DNA of 64,000 nt, taken from Aldehydirespirator sp965248735 (GTDB lineage: Bacteria > Actinomycetota > Acidimicrobiia > Acidimicrobiales > Aldehydirespiratoraceae). Each line of letters opens with the position of its first letter. The first letter of the stretch is position 1. Location of the stretch: positions 2,852,001-2,916,000 of the forward strand of contig OZ252146.1 in NCBI GenBank assembly GCA_965248735.1, read 5' to 3'. The position numbers and the translations under genes were made by a program. This document shows positions 33,682 through 41,511 of the stretch, piece after piece. Below the pieces are notes generated by a model. That model saw only the letters and a program-made list of their open reading frames with translations, ran no database searches and had not been told where the DNA came from.

Positions 33682-33995
33682 CCACCAACGTCGAAGCCGT
33701 CGAAGCCGTCGAAGCCGCCTGCGCCCGCCTCGCCAACCACGGCGAAGCGATCACCTTCACCGCCGTCGCCGACCACGCCGGCATCAGCCGCACCACCCTC
33801 TACCGCAACCCCCAGCTCCGAGCCATCGTCGACGAACACCGCCACCACAGCCACGACCCCCACACCCTCACCGGACTCGCCACCCAAATCGCCCACCTCC
33901 GCACCGGGCTCCAAGCCCTCGCCGACCGAGTCCGCAACCACGAAGAACGGCTCCGCCACCTCGAAGGCCGCCAACCCCGCCGCAAAGCCAACTGA
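33678..33995 (+). CDS. TnpC-like small protein (DUF6262-type) with helix-turn-helix
   Basis: The ATG overlaps the tnpB stop as ATGA. The 105-residue protein reads ANHGEAITFTAVADHAGISR, then TTLYRNPQLRAIVDEH, a TetR-like helix-turn-helix, and ends with a helix containing LRTGLQALADRVRNHEERLR. This is the usual small third gene of Tn554-type transposons. It likely assists the recombinases or decides orientation. Confidence 0.8.
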   Translation: MTTNVEAVEAVEAACARLANHGEAITFTAVADHAGISRTTLYRNPQLRAIVDEHRHHSHDPHTLTGLATQIAHLRTGLQALADRVRNHEERLRHLEGRQPRRKAN

Positions 33996-34049
33996 CCGAC
34001 CAGGCCCAAGACACCTCGCCTCACCCCCCGACCACGATTGGCCGGATAA

Positions 34050-34247
34050 GCGCTCGACAACGCCGCCGCCGAGTCGTTCTTCTCCACTCTCGAGCACGAG
34101 CTCGTCACACGCCGCCACTACCGAACCCGAGACCAGGCCCGGCGAGACATCGCCGCCTGGATCGACACTTGGTACAACACCAAGCGCCTACACTCCACCA
34201 ACAACATGCTCAGCCCAACAGACTACGAACTAGCCAACGCAGCCTAA
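34050..34247 (+). pseudogene. IS3-family OrfB, C-terminal part beyond the transposon
   Basis: The frame reads ALDNAAAESFFSTLEHELVT and ends NNMLSPTDYELANAA before TAA at 34245-34247. It contains the third catalytic acidic residue (AAAESFF) and the RLHSTNNMLSP end of IS3-family OrfB. Together with the part at 29909-30593 it makes one OrfB, with the Tn554-like element between. Confidence 0.88.
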
Positions 34248-34675
34248 CCAAACCCTCCACGATTCGGGGGGAAGCTCATGTCACCCCCGACGACGAGCAC
34301 ACCGGACGAGGCGACGCCATCCGCCAAGCGCGCATCGAGGGCCTGAGGCGAGCCCATCAACAGCGCCTCGACTACCATCGCCTAAACTACCACCACAACA
34401 ACCCCCAAGAGCCGGCATGAGTTGGTTAATTCCTCAGCCACTCTCCGCGTTTTTCTCAGAAACAGGTCAGTGTGGTTGTCAGCATCTCTTAGGGGGGCGC
34501 TCTAGGCGGTGTGAGGACGCTGGAGCCTGTGTCGGGGCTGTCGTTGCCGGTGGCTGCCTGCGGGGGGTGCTGGACCCGTTGGAGGTTGATCTTTCAAGTC
34601 GGTGTGGTTGTTGCCGGTCTGGTCATCGTTGCCGATGTTGTCTGGTCCGTCGGCGGGTTCGTTGCCGGCCTCATC
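34248..34675. other. Spacer between IS3 and IS21 copy 2
   Basis: The first 170 bases contain an open frame ending at 34420 with GRGDAIRQARIEGLRRAHQQ, but it lacks a start codon and a clear match. The rest (34430-34675) has no credible gene; a reverse frame that runs out of the IS21 end is probably chance. The right end of the IS3 element should lie just after 34247. Confidence 0.3.
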
Positions 34676-34775
34676 TGTCAAGGGCCAGTGGGATCTGCCC
34701 AGTGGCGGACAGTAGAACTGCCCGTTCGTGGCCAACAGAACTGCCCGGTGGTGGCCAGGTGTTCTGCCCGTTGGG

Positions 34776-35540
34776 TTAGTTGGTCAGTGGCGTCACCCCC
34801 TTGCCGGCGGTGGCTTGGGTGAGGCGGATGCTGTCGCCGGCGGTCATGACGACGTGGGAGTGGTGCAGGAGCCGGTCGACGGTGGCGTTGGCGATGGTCT
34901 TGGGCATGAGTTCGTCGAACCCGGCCGGGTGAAGGTTGCTCGACAGGGCGATGGAGCGCTTCTCGTAGGCGGCGTCGACGACCCGGTAGAGCGCCTCGGC
35001 GGTCTCGGTGGTGACCGGTAACAGGCCGATGTCGTCGATCACGATGACGTCGGCGCGCATGATCCGCCGGATCGCTTTGGCCGTGGTGTCGTCGGCGCTG
35101 TGGCGGCGCACGAGCGCGCCGAGGTGCTCGAGACTGAACCAGGAGACCTTGTGACCGGCATCGACGGCGGCCTGGCCGAGCGCTTCAAGGAAGTGGGTCT
35201 TGCCGGTGCCTGATGGTCCGCACACGACGAGGTTCTCGTGACGGTGGATCCACTCCAGGGTGCGCAGCGCCCGCTGGGTGGGCGCCGGGATCGATGACAC
35301 TGTCTCGTCCCAGATATCGAAGGCCTTGCCGGTGGGGAACCCGGCCGCTTTGCGCCGGGCCCGGATCGAGGACGCTTGACGGCCGGCGAGCTCTTCGGCC
35401 AGCAGTGCGCGCATCGCTTCGGCCGGTTCCCAGCGTTGTGCCTTGGCGGTGGCCAACAGGTCCGGTGCTGCGGCGCGCATGTGGGGCAGGCGCAGGGTGC
35501 GGAGCAAGTCGACGACCTCGTCGATCGGCGCTGGGCTCAT
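34776..35540 (-). CDS. istB: IS21 istB helper ATPase, copy 2 (intact)
   Basis: The 254-residue IstB-like ATPase starts MSPAPIDEVVDLLRTLRLPH and ends with GVTPLTN and a stop. Walker A is GPSGTGKTHF, Walker B is DVIVIDDIGLLP, and the sensor stretch SIALSSNLHPAGFDELMP follows. IstB assembles on DNA and helps the IstA transposase choose its target. It overlaps the end of istA by four bases. Confidence 0.92.
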   Translation of the reverse strand: MSPAPIDEVVDLLRTLRLPHMRAAAPDLLATAKAQRWEPAEAMRALLAEELAGRQASSIRARRKAAGFPTGKAFDIWDETVSSIPAPTQRALRTLEWIHRHENLVVCGPSGTGKTHFLEALGQAAVDAGHKVSWFSLEHLGALVRRHSADDTTAKAIRRIMRADVIVIDDIGLLPVTTETAEALYRVVDAAYEKRSIALSSNLHPAGFDELMPKTIANATVDRLLHHSHVVMTAGDSIRLTQATAGKGVTPLTN

Positions 35541-37082
35541 CGGTCGCCTCCGAGGCGGCCCCAAGCGGCGGTGCCGGGCTGCAGCGAGTGCACGTCATCG
35601 GCGCGCCGGCGTTGTCGGGGCGGGTCAGCAGCCAGGATCGAGGCCAGGTCGCCGTCTGCGAAGCGGCCGAACATCGCAGCGTGGCCGAGCGCCCAGTCGA
35701 GCCGCTCGGTGCCGTGCAGTCGGGCAAGGGTGACGGCTTGGGCCATCTTGACCTTCATGCGGCTCGTGCCCGCGGCGGCTGCTTCAACGAGCCAGGTGCG
35801 GGCACCGTCTGCGATGGCGAGGAACTCGGCCTCGGCCGCGCTGGTCGGCTTGGGACGCCGCGCCAGCGGCCCAGCCGGGCGCGCCGGGTAGTGGACGTCG
35901 TCGATCATCGGATGCCCAGGCGTCGAACGCTGGTGGCGGGCAACCTCGATTGGGCCTGACGGTGCACAGTGCGTCACGACGACCTGGTCGCCGTCCACAC
36001 GCACCCACACCGTCTCATCGGCGAGGGTGTGCGGGACCGAGTAGGTCACGCCACCGAAGCTGATCGTGGAGCTCCAAGAGACTTTCCGGGTCTCCCCGAG
36101 CGCCGCCGTGTAAGGGCGTTCGGGCAGCGCGTGCAGCCGACGGCTGTTCCTCGGTGAGCATCTCGACCGGCGGTCGCCGGGTCACTCGATGGACCCGGGC
36201 GTTCACCTCAGCGGTGAACGCCTCACAGGCCTCGGCCAGCTCGGCCCAGCTGGCGTAGTCGCCGCGCAGGTTCGCGTCCGTGGGCACCAAGTCGGCCTCA
36301 GCGACCCGCACCGTCGCCTCGCTGCCGCCTTTGGACTCAGGGTCCGCCCGCACACACGTCGCCACCGTGATCCCGTAGTGCCCGCCGACCGCAACGATCT
36401 CCCGATGGCGCACAGCGATCCCAGCGACGTGATCGATCGTGACCGTGCGCTCGTTGTCAGTCAGCCAATACGTCGCAGCGCCGCCAAAGGCTCGCATCGC
36501 CCGATCCACACAGGCGATCACCGTGGGCAAGGTGCGGTCCCAGGTCGCGATCACCACCCGGAACCTCGACCACGCCAGCCACGCACAAAACAGACTCGTC
36601 CCCCGGCCGGCGATGACCGGACCCGCGCCCCAGTCCCACTGCGCCCACATGCCCGGCTCGCCGATCCACGGCCGATACACCCGCCGCCGACCCGTCCTGA
36701 AGCTCTTCTTCGCCTCCGCCACCGCTCGGCGCACCGTGCGGTCCGAACCCTCGAACCCCAACGCCTTCAACTTGGCATAGCAACGATCGGCGCGGATCTT
36801 GCCACAGGAGCGCTCCACCCACTCCTCGATCTTCGGCAGCCACGGATCGATGATCCGTTCCCGCCGCACCGGGCCCACACCCCCCAGCCGACCCTCGTCG
36901 CGCTTAGCCACATACGCGGCGACGGTGTGATGCGAACAACCGGCCAACTCGCCGGCATCCCGCAACGACCCAGCCACGTCGAACGCTTCCAACATGTTCA
37001 TGATCTCCTCGCGAGACTTCACTTGCTCCTCCTGCTCGATGGTCACGGTCGTGGTGACCGGCCATTCGAGTAGCAGGAGCAC
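35537..37082 (-). pseudogene. istA: IS21 istA transposase, copy 2, in two frames
   Basis: The first frame (37082 to about 36140) has the helix-turn-helix, WAQWDWGAG, LTDNERTV and PESKGGSEATVRVAE, and continues to LTEEQ. As in copy 1, the following segment is in the +1 frame (LHALPERPYTAALGETRKVS, then TYSVPHTLADETVWVRVDG) and runs open to 35537. The frame change is the same single extra base in CAGCCGTCGG in both copies. The second frame has no stops despite sequence divergence, so it has been kept functional. This is either programmed +1 frameshifting or an old shared mutation. Confidence 0.7.
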
Positions 37083-37224
37083 CCCGCCGCGGTGGACCCC
37101 GACGGGAAATGGACTTCAACGCGGGCAGTTCTGTTGGCCGCCGCTGGGCAGAACCGTTGGCCGCCAGCGGGCAACTACATGGCCGCCACTGGGCAGGATC
37201 TCATGGCCGCCGACACCCTTCCGT

Positions 37225-37307
37225 CGGCGGCGGGGTTCTCGTCGTTTCCGGTCCTACCGCCGGCGGCGGGGTTCTCATCGTTTCCGGTCCTATCGCCGGC
37301 GGCGGGG
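37225..37307. repeat. 36-bp tandem repeat, 2.3 copies, at the right border of IS21 copy 2
   Basis: CGGCGGCGGGGTTCTCGTCG begins the unit at 37225; the second copy starts at 37261 and a partial third at 37297. The first two differ at two bases. The array starts nine bases after the IS end, so the element may have inserted beside an existing repeat. Confidence 0.9.
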
Positions 37308-37489
37308 CGCGCCGGATGCCGGGGAACGTCCTGATGGGACTTCCACAGGTCCCTCAACACTCGGCGCTGGACGCACGGCTGAGCCTGGTTGGCCACTGGC
37401 TGAGGGGCTCCATGTGCCGTCCCCAGAACACCAACGGTTGGCGGGGCTGGCCTTTCGCAGCAGCCAGCCGAGTGTTTGCGTGGCAGAAG

Positions 37490-37594
37490 CGCCCGCTGGT
37501 GCAACCCGGTGAGCGCTTGCGCCACAGAAGTGCCCGCCCACGCGGTTCGATGGGCGCTTGTGCCACAGAAGTGCCCGTCCATGCAGTTCGATGG
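37490..37594. repeat. 41-bp direct repeats resembling IS21 terminal boxes, upstream of Fic
   Basis: Units at 37513 and 37554 share GCCACAGAAGTGCCCG; a weaker GGCAGAAGCGCCCGC lies at about 37483. The form (GCCA, spacer, CAGAA.TGCCC) resembles the repeated terminal boxes of the IS21 copies, so this may be a leftover end of another element. It also occupies the promoter region of the Fic gene. Confidence 0.55.
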
Positions 37595-37599
37595 GTAGG

Positions 37600-38985
37600 A
37601 TGAGCGGGATGGGGAAGTACCTCGACCGGACCTACGGCGGCGTTCTCGGTCCAGAGCCCTACAGAGCCTATGTACCCCACGGCATCGCCGGCTGGAACCC
37701 CGAGTTGGGCGAGCAGACAGCCCAGCGCGTGAAAGCCATCGGTGACCGGATCACCGGGTTGGCCGCCAAGCTGCCGCAGCACCGCGCGATGCAGTGGTGC
37801 CTGAACCGTGCCGAGGGGATCGCGTCAAGTGATGTGGAGGGGATCTCGACGACGTTGAGATCTTTGAGCCTGCTCGAATCTCTACGAACAGAACGCGACC
37901 CCCAGCGCCAAGAACGCGACAAGCAAGCGCTCGGAGCGGCCCGCCTGACCGCTCACGCTGTCAGCGTCGGTCGCCGCACGGACGCAACAGTGGAGGTCGC
38001 CGATCTGTGCGAGATGCACCGGCGGCTCTTCGAGGACGCCAGTGTGGGGTTCGAGCCGGGCTGTGTGCGCAACGACGACATATGGGTGGGGGCAGATGGA
38101 GCAACCCCGCCAGAAGCGCTGTACGTCGCGCCGCCGGCGACACATGTGGGCCCGCTTTGTGAGGATCTGACGAGATACGTGTCAGCGCACGATCTGCGGC
38201 ATCCGCTGGTCAAAGCAGCGATCGCCCATCTGCAGTTCGAGACCATTCATCCGTTCCCTGACGGCAACGGACGCGTCGGTCGGGCGCTGATCCACTGCGT
38301 GCTGCAGCGTTGCTGGCCCTCATCGGTGCCGGTGCCGTTGTCAGCGGCGATCTCCGAACACAAGCAGAGCTACTTCCAAGCGCTGCGCCTCTACCAGACC
38401 TACACCGGCGACAGCGGCAGCAGCATACGGGACGCATGCGGGGAGGCCGCGGTCTCCTTCGTCACAGACGCGGCCGCGGTTGCCTGTGACTACACCGAAG
38501 CGGTCGCGCAAGTCATCACGGCCATGCACAACAAATGGCGCGACCTCAGCCTGCGACCGCATTCCTCAGCGGCGGCCACGCTGGAGGCGATGTCAACGAT
38601 GCCCGCGGCCACCATCGACTATCTCTGCGATGTGACAGACCGCCGTGCCAACTCTGTGAGGCGAGGCTTGCGCAAACTCGTCGCCGCCGGCGCCATCACA
38701 GAAACACGCGACGAAGACACGGGACGCAGAGTGTTCGAACTGCCCGAATTGCTGCAGGCCGTGGACCACCGCCAGAAGTTGCTGATCCGGTGCTGGCAGA
38801 CACACCAGGCAGGTTTCGGGCGATCACCGGCTGAACTCGTCGCCGCATGGCGCCGCGACATCTCCATGGACCAAGCATTGCAACAACCGTCAACGCAACG
38901 ACGTCTATGCAGCCACATCGGAGAACGCAGCAAAATCCAATGCACCCAAACCGCCGGACACTCCCTACCCCACCGCTACACATAA
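37600..38985 (+). CDS. Fic-family AMP-transferase with inhibitory helix
   Basis: The 461-residue protein starts at 37600 (37609 possible). It has the Fic core HPFPDGNGRVGR at about residues 217-228, with the catalytic histidine, and an N-terminal inhibitory motif SSDVEGIS near residue 76-81 that matches (S/T)xxxE(G/N); this makes it a class II type Fic protein. The C-terminal part (IDYLCDVTDRRANSVRRGLR) looks like a winged helix-turn-helix. It should transfer AMP to a target protein when the inhibition is lifted. No antitoxin is needed in cis. It could be a defence or housekeeping protein. Confidence 0.9.
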   Translation: MSGMGKYLDRTYGGVLGPEPYRAYVPHGIAGWNPELGEQTAQRVKAIGDRITGLAAKLPQHRAMQWCLNRAEGIASSDVEGISTTLRSLSLLESLRTERDPQRQERDKQALGAARLTAHAVSVGRRTDATVEVADLCEMHRRLFEDASVGFEPGCVRNDDIWVGADGATPPEALYVAPPATHVGPLCEDLTRYVSAHDLRHPLVKAAIAHLQFETIHPFPDGNGRVGRALIHCVLQRCWPSSVPVPLSAAISEHKQSYFQALRLYQTYTGDSGSSIRDACGEAAVSFVTDAAAVACDYTEAVAQVITAMHNKWRDLSLRPHSSAAATLEAMSTMPAATIDYLCDVTDRRANSVRRGLRKLVAAGAITETRDEDTGRRVFELPELLQAVDHRQKLLIRCWQTHQAGFGRSPAELVAAWRRDISMDQALQQPSTQRRLCSHIGERSKIQCTQTAGHSLPHRYT

Positions 38986-39121
38986 ACCTCAGCAGCGGGT
39001 TCTGCGCCCCGACGCCGTGTGATGACGTCGCCGAACCCATGGGGGTGGCTCTTTGGGGCGCCGCGCAGGCGCGCACGCTGTCTAGGGCCGCACAGCCAGC
39101 ATCGCGGCCTCCGCCTCTGGT

Positions 39122-39370
39122 CTGCATTGCGGTGTCGGCGTCCAGCAGCGCCTGGCCCCAGCGGCGCACCGAGTCGTTGACGCGGTGCCAGCTGCATCCC
39201 AGCTCCGCTGCGACGTCTGTGAGCGGGCGGCCACAGCCCGCCTGGCGCGTCGCCCAGCGGCCAGCGCGCGTGCTCAGCCGCTCCCGCCCGGGCGCGATAG
39301 CGGGATCCTGCTCGGTGACCGCTCCAGCCGAGCACCCCCGGCGCGCGCAGCGCCATCGTCGCTTGTGCCA
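39122..39370 (-). pseudogene. ISL3-family transposase, downstream part, cut by IS110
   Basis: From the IS110 border the reverse strand reads WHKRRWRCARRGCSAGAVTE, GCGRPLTDVAAELGCSWHRV and WGQALLDADT, the zinc-ribbon end and helix-turn-helix of ISL3 transposases. It is lost after DADT, so the DDE domain is missing. Joined to the part at 40640-40861 it gives a continuous reading frame. Confidence 0.82.
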
Positions 39371-39395
39371 TGCGTGTTTGACTGTGGGGCGGCAG

Positions 39396-39551
39396 CACCG
39401 GCGGGGATGGCTCACTTGTGCATTGCCCCGTCAGGTTGATGGTGGCTTTTGGTGTGAGTGCCTCCTCGCCGGTGTGCCGGCCCGGTGATGTCGCTTGATA
39501 GAGGCGTCTGAGCCTGGAGCTCATCAACGCATGGTTGCGCACCACCGGGCC
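39396..39551 (+). ncRNA. Bridge RNA (bRNA) of the IS110 element with target- and donor-binding loops
   Basis: Two stem-loop units are visible. Unit 1: outer stem CACCGGCG (39396-39403) with CGCCGGTG (39467-39474), inner hairpin GCCCCGTCA/TGATGGTGGC (39425-39446). Between them lie CACTTGTGCA (39413-39422) and TTGGTGTG (39449-39456). The first shares CTTGTGC with the left half of the occupied target, the second is the reverse complement of CACACCA in the right half. Unit 2: outer stem GGCCCGGTG (39479-39487) with CACCGGGCC (39543-39551), inner hairpin TGAGC-GCTCA (39509-39523). Left donor guide ATAGAGGC (39498-39505) resembles ATAGAAGC at the right end of the element, and right donor guide ACGCATG (39527-39533) is the reverse complement of CATGCGT at the left border. 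This is the arrangement known for IS110-group bridge RNAs. Exact RNA ends are not determined. Confidence 0.85.
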
Positions 39552-39591
39552 ATTCTGCCATCTATCAACACCGAGCAGGAAGGTCAGAGCA

Positions 39592-40632
39592 ATGCTGGTA
39601 ATCGGTATCGACTCGCACAAGGACACTCTGGTGGGCTGCCTCATCGACGCGGCGGGGCGCCCGCTCGAGCATCGCAGCATCGCCAACACGGCGTTGGGGC
39701 ACCGCGAGCTGGTCAACTGGGCCCAGGGCGCCTCTGTGGGGCGCGTGGCCATCGAGGGCTCCGGCGGCTACGGGCGAGCCGCAGCGCTCGCTTTGGGCGA
39801 GGCCGGCGCAGAGGTGGTGGACGTTCCGCCGCAGATGACCGCCGCGGCTCGGCGCTCCCAACGCACCGCCGCTAAGTCCGATCCGCTGGACGCGCTGTTG
39901 GTTGCCCGCATCGGCGCCCGCGACAGCGACTTGCCGCCGCCTCGACCCGGCGGGACGCTTGAGGAACTGCGCTGCCTCGCCGGGTACCGCCGTGAACTGG
40001 TCAAGTCCCGCACAGCGCACATCAACCGGCTGCACGCCGACTTGACGCAGATCCGCTGCGGCTATCACCGCACCGGCGCCGCGCTCACCTCCGCCAAAGG
40101 CCTCCAGCGGGTCGCGCGGCTCCTCGCCGGCGACTCCGCCGCGCCGGCGCGGGTCGCGCGCGGCCGTCTCCGACAGATACGCGAACTGAACCGCCAGATC
40201 GCTGACCTCGCCGCCGAGATCAGCGAACTGGTCAGCGCCAACGGCACCACCCTCACCAAGATTCGCGGCATCGGCACCATCGGAGCCGCCGACATCCTCA
40301 CCGAAGTCGGCGACCCCGCACGCTTCGCCACCAAGGCCCGCTTCGCGATGGCCAACGGCACCGCACCCCTCCAAGCCTCATCGGGGCGCACCGTCCGCCA
40401 CCGACTGAACCGCGGCGGCAACCGCCAACTCAACCGCGCCATCCACACCGCCGCCCTCACTCAGATCGCCCAACCCAACAGCGAAGGCAGACGCCTCTAC
40501 CAACAACACCTCGACCGCGGCAAGACCAAGCGAGAAGCCATCCGCGCCCTCAAGCGACGCATCTCAGACCGCATCTGGACACACCTCCAAACCGACCTAC
40601 GAAACACAAGTCCCACCCTCGCCTTGACATAG
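39592..40632 (+). CDS. IS110-family transposase (DEDD recombinase)
   Basis: The 346-residue protein starts at the ATG at 39592, after AGGTCAGAGC. It has the DEDD start VIGIDSHKDTLVGCLIDAAG, the glutamate in VAIEGSGGYG and KSDPLDALLVAR with the aspartates of the RuvC-like domain. The C-terminal Tnp_20 domain follows in IRGIGTIGAADILTEVGD and ANGTAPLQASSGRTVRHRL, with a serine. Length and motifs are complete, so it is likely active. It would work with the bridge RNA encoded just upstream. Confidence 0.93.
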   Translation: MLVIGIDSHKDTLVGCLIDAAGRPLEHRSIANTALGHRELVNWAQGASVGRVAIEGSGGYGRAAALALGEAGAEVVDVPPQMTAAARRSQRTAAKSDPLDALLVARIGARDSDLPPPRPGGTLEELRCLAGYRRELVKSRTAHINRLHADLTQIRCGYHRTGAALTSAKGLQRVARLLAGDSAAPARVARGRLRQIRELNRQIADLAAEISELVSANGTTLTKIRGIGTIGAADILTEVGDPARFATKARFAMANGTAPLQASSGRTVRHRLNRGGNRQLNRAIHTAALTQIAQPNSEGRRLYQQHLDRGKTKREAIRALKRRISDRIWTHLQTDLRNTSPTLALT

Positions 40633-40639
40633 AAGCTCA

Positions 40640-40861
40640 CACCAGCCGCACCGGCCTGCCGAACGCGGGGAGGTCCACCAACTCCACCAGCCGCTCGCCG
40701 TTGGACCACACCGGCCCGCCACAGCCCGAACACGGCGGCCTCGCCGCCCGCCGGCGGATGGGCACCCCCAGCGGCGCGCCCGCCTCGTCGTCAACGCCGA
40801 GCACCTCGACATCGCCGAGTCCAACGATCAGCTCACACACGCGCGTAGGGTCGCACTCCAC
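40640..40861 (-). pseudogene. ISL3-family transposase, N-terminal part
   Basis: A GTG at 40861 starts VECDPTRVCELIVGLGDVEV; the zinc ribbon CSGCGG and LVELVDLPAFGRPVRLV follow, then the IS110 element. The other half is at 39122-39370. GGGATCC-rich inverted bases at about 40864-40915 may be the left end of the ISL3 element. Confidence 0.82.
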
Positions 40862-41079
40862 AAGGGATCCTCCAGTTGTCGGCTGTGTTGCAGCGCCGAT
40901 TCTGGGGGATCCCTCCCGTTCAACCGCGGATGGCTGCTGCCCTCACTCCGCCCCCCAGCGGGGCAGTGTCCCACCGAGTGGTGGGGTTTGAGGTAGCCGC
41001 TGGGGTCCACCACTAGGGGGGTCATCGGCGTGATCCTCGGTGAGAAGAAATCACCGACTCATCGAGGAGGACACACCGA
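40862..41079. other. Left-end sequence of the ISL3 element and spacer before IS256 fragment
   Basis: AGGGATCCTCC (40863) and GGGGGATCCCTCCC (40908) lie 45 bases apart and partly invert. No gene is found here. The start of the IS256 fragment has a ribosome-binding site GAGGAGG at 41068-41074. Confidence 0.4.
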
Positions 41080-41475
41080 TGACCCTTTCTGATACTGACA
41101 CAGCACAGCTGTGGGAGACGTTTCGCGCTGGTGGCGGTGCGGAGCTGGTGCGCGGCGCGGTGCGTCTGGTGCTTTAGGAGCTGATCGAGGCCGAGGCCGC
41201 CGAGGCGGTGGGCGCGGGGCGCTATGAGCGCAGCGACGCTCGTGTGAATGAGCGCAACGGGCACAGGCCGCGGCTGTTGGCCACCCAGGCCGGCGACGTC
41301 GAGTTGAGGATGCCCAAGCTGCGCAGGGGTTCGTTGTTGCCGTCGGTGCTCGAGCCTCGCCGGCGCATCGACCGGGCGCTGCACGCGGTCATCATGGAGG
41401 CATATGTGGCCGGGGTGTCCACCCGATCGGTGGACGATCTGGTGGCCGCGCTGGGCGCGGAGTCGGGGATATCGA
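41080..41475 (+). pseudogene. IS256 (mutator) transposase, N-terminal fragment with internal TAG
   Basis: The frame starts MTLSDTDTAQLWETFRAGGG at 41080. A TAG follows LVRGAVRLVL and after it the IS256 sequence goes on: ELIEAEAAEAVGAGRYERSD, VNERNGHRPR, RMPKLRRGSLLPSVLEPRRR, HAVIMEAYVAGVSTRSVDDL. It ends at GAESGISKS where the DDE core would go on. At the TAG, a CAG or similar codon is expected. Confidence 0.82.
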
Positions 41476-41511
41476 AGTCGAGGTCTCCCAGGCCGGGCGG
41501 CGCGCAAGTGG

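Larger units (their letters stand above)
30594..34049 (+). mobile_element. Tn554-like transposon (tnpA, tnpB, tnpC) inserted in IS3 orfB
   Basis: The ends are inverted repeats: TTAACCGGCCAAT at 30594-30606 and ATTGGCCGGATAA at 34037-34049. They flank three genes in the order tyrosine recombinase, larger tyrosine recombinase and small DUF6262-like protein, which is the Tn554 arrangement. The left border cuts IS3 OrfB at GRVGC and the right border resumes it at ALDNAAAESFFSTLEHE, in frame. No cargo gene lies inside: the three recombinase genes fill the element. Transposon length is about 3.46 kb. Confidence 0.85.
34676..37215 (-). mobile_element. IS21-family element, copy 2
   Basis: The ends match those of copy 1 (TGTCAAGGGCCAGTGGGATC at 34676, and the inward-reading right end at 37215). 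This copy has an istB gene with an intact Walker A motif and its own stop codon. Substitutions relative to copy 1 are scattered over both genes, so the copies are not a recent duplication. No target duplication is seen (CTCATC against CCCTTC). Confidence 0.88.
37216..37599. other. Repeat-bearing gap between IS21 copy 2 and the Fic gene
   Basis: This 384-base gap has no gene. It contains a 36-bp tandem repeat just at the IS border and a pair of 41-bp repeats before the Fic gene (listed separately). The middle part (37320-37490) shows no signal. Confidence 0.6.
39371..40639 (+). mobile_element. IS110-family element inserted in an ISL3 transposase gene
   Basis: The element is bounded by the dinucleotide CA on both sides (39369-39370 and 40638-40639). 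Removing 39371-40639 gives CTTGTGC-CA-CACCAGCC, which restores the ISL3 reading frame precisely (PVRLV-W-HKRRWRC). The transposase gene is complete. The left end has 221 bases upstream of the gene that fold into a bridge-RNA-like structure, as in IS110-group elements. A TTGACA at 40624-40629 at the right end would face the left end in a circle. Confidence 0.92.

Noticed and set aside
23331..37215. A composite transposon made of the two IS21 copies
   Set aside because: Both copies lack target duplications and differ at many bases, and unrelated elements lie between them. A single mobile unit is not supported.
39519..39525. AGCTCAT as the left donor guide of the bridge RNA
   Set aside because: It matches the donor across the core, but it is the 3' arm of the inner hairpin TGAGC/GCTCA. 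ATAGAGGC on the 5' side fits the known order left guide, hairpin, right guide.
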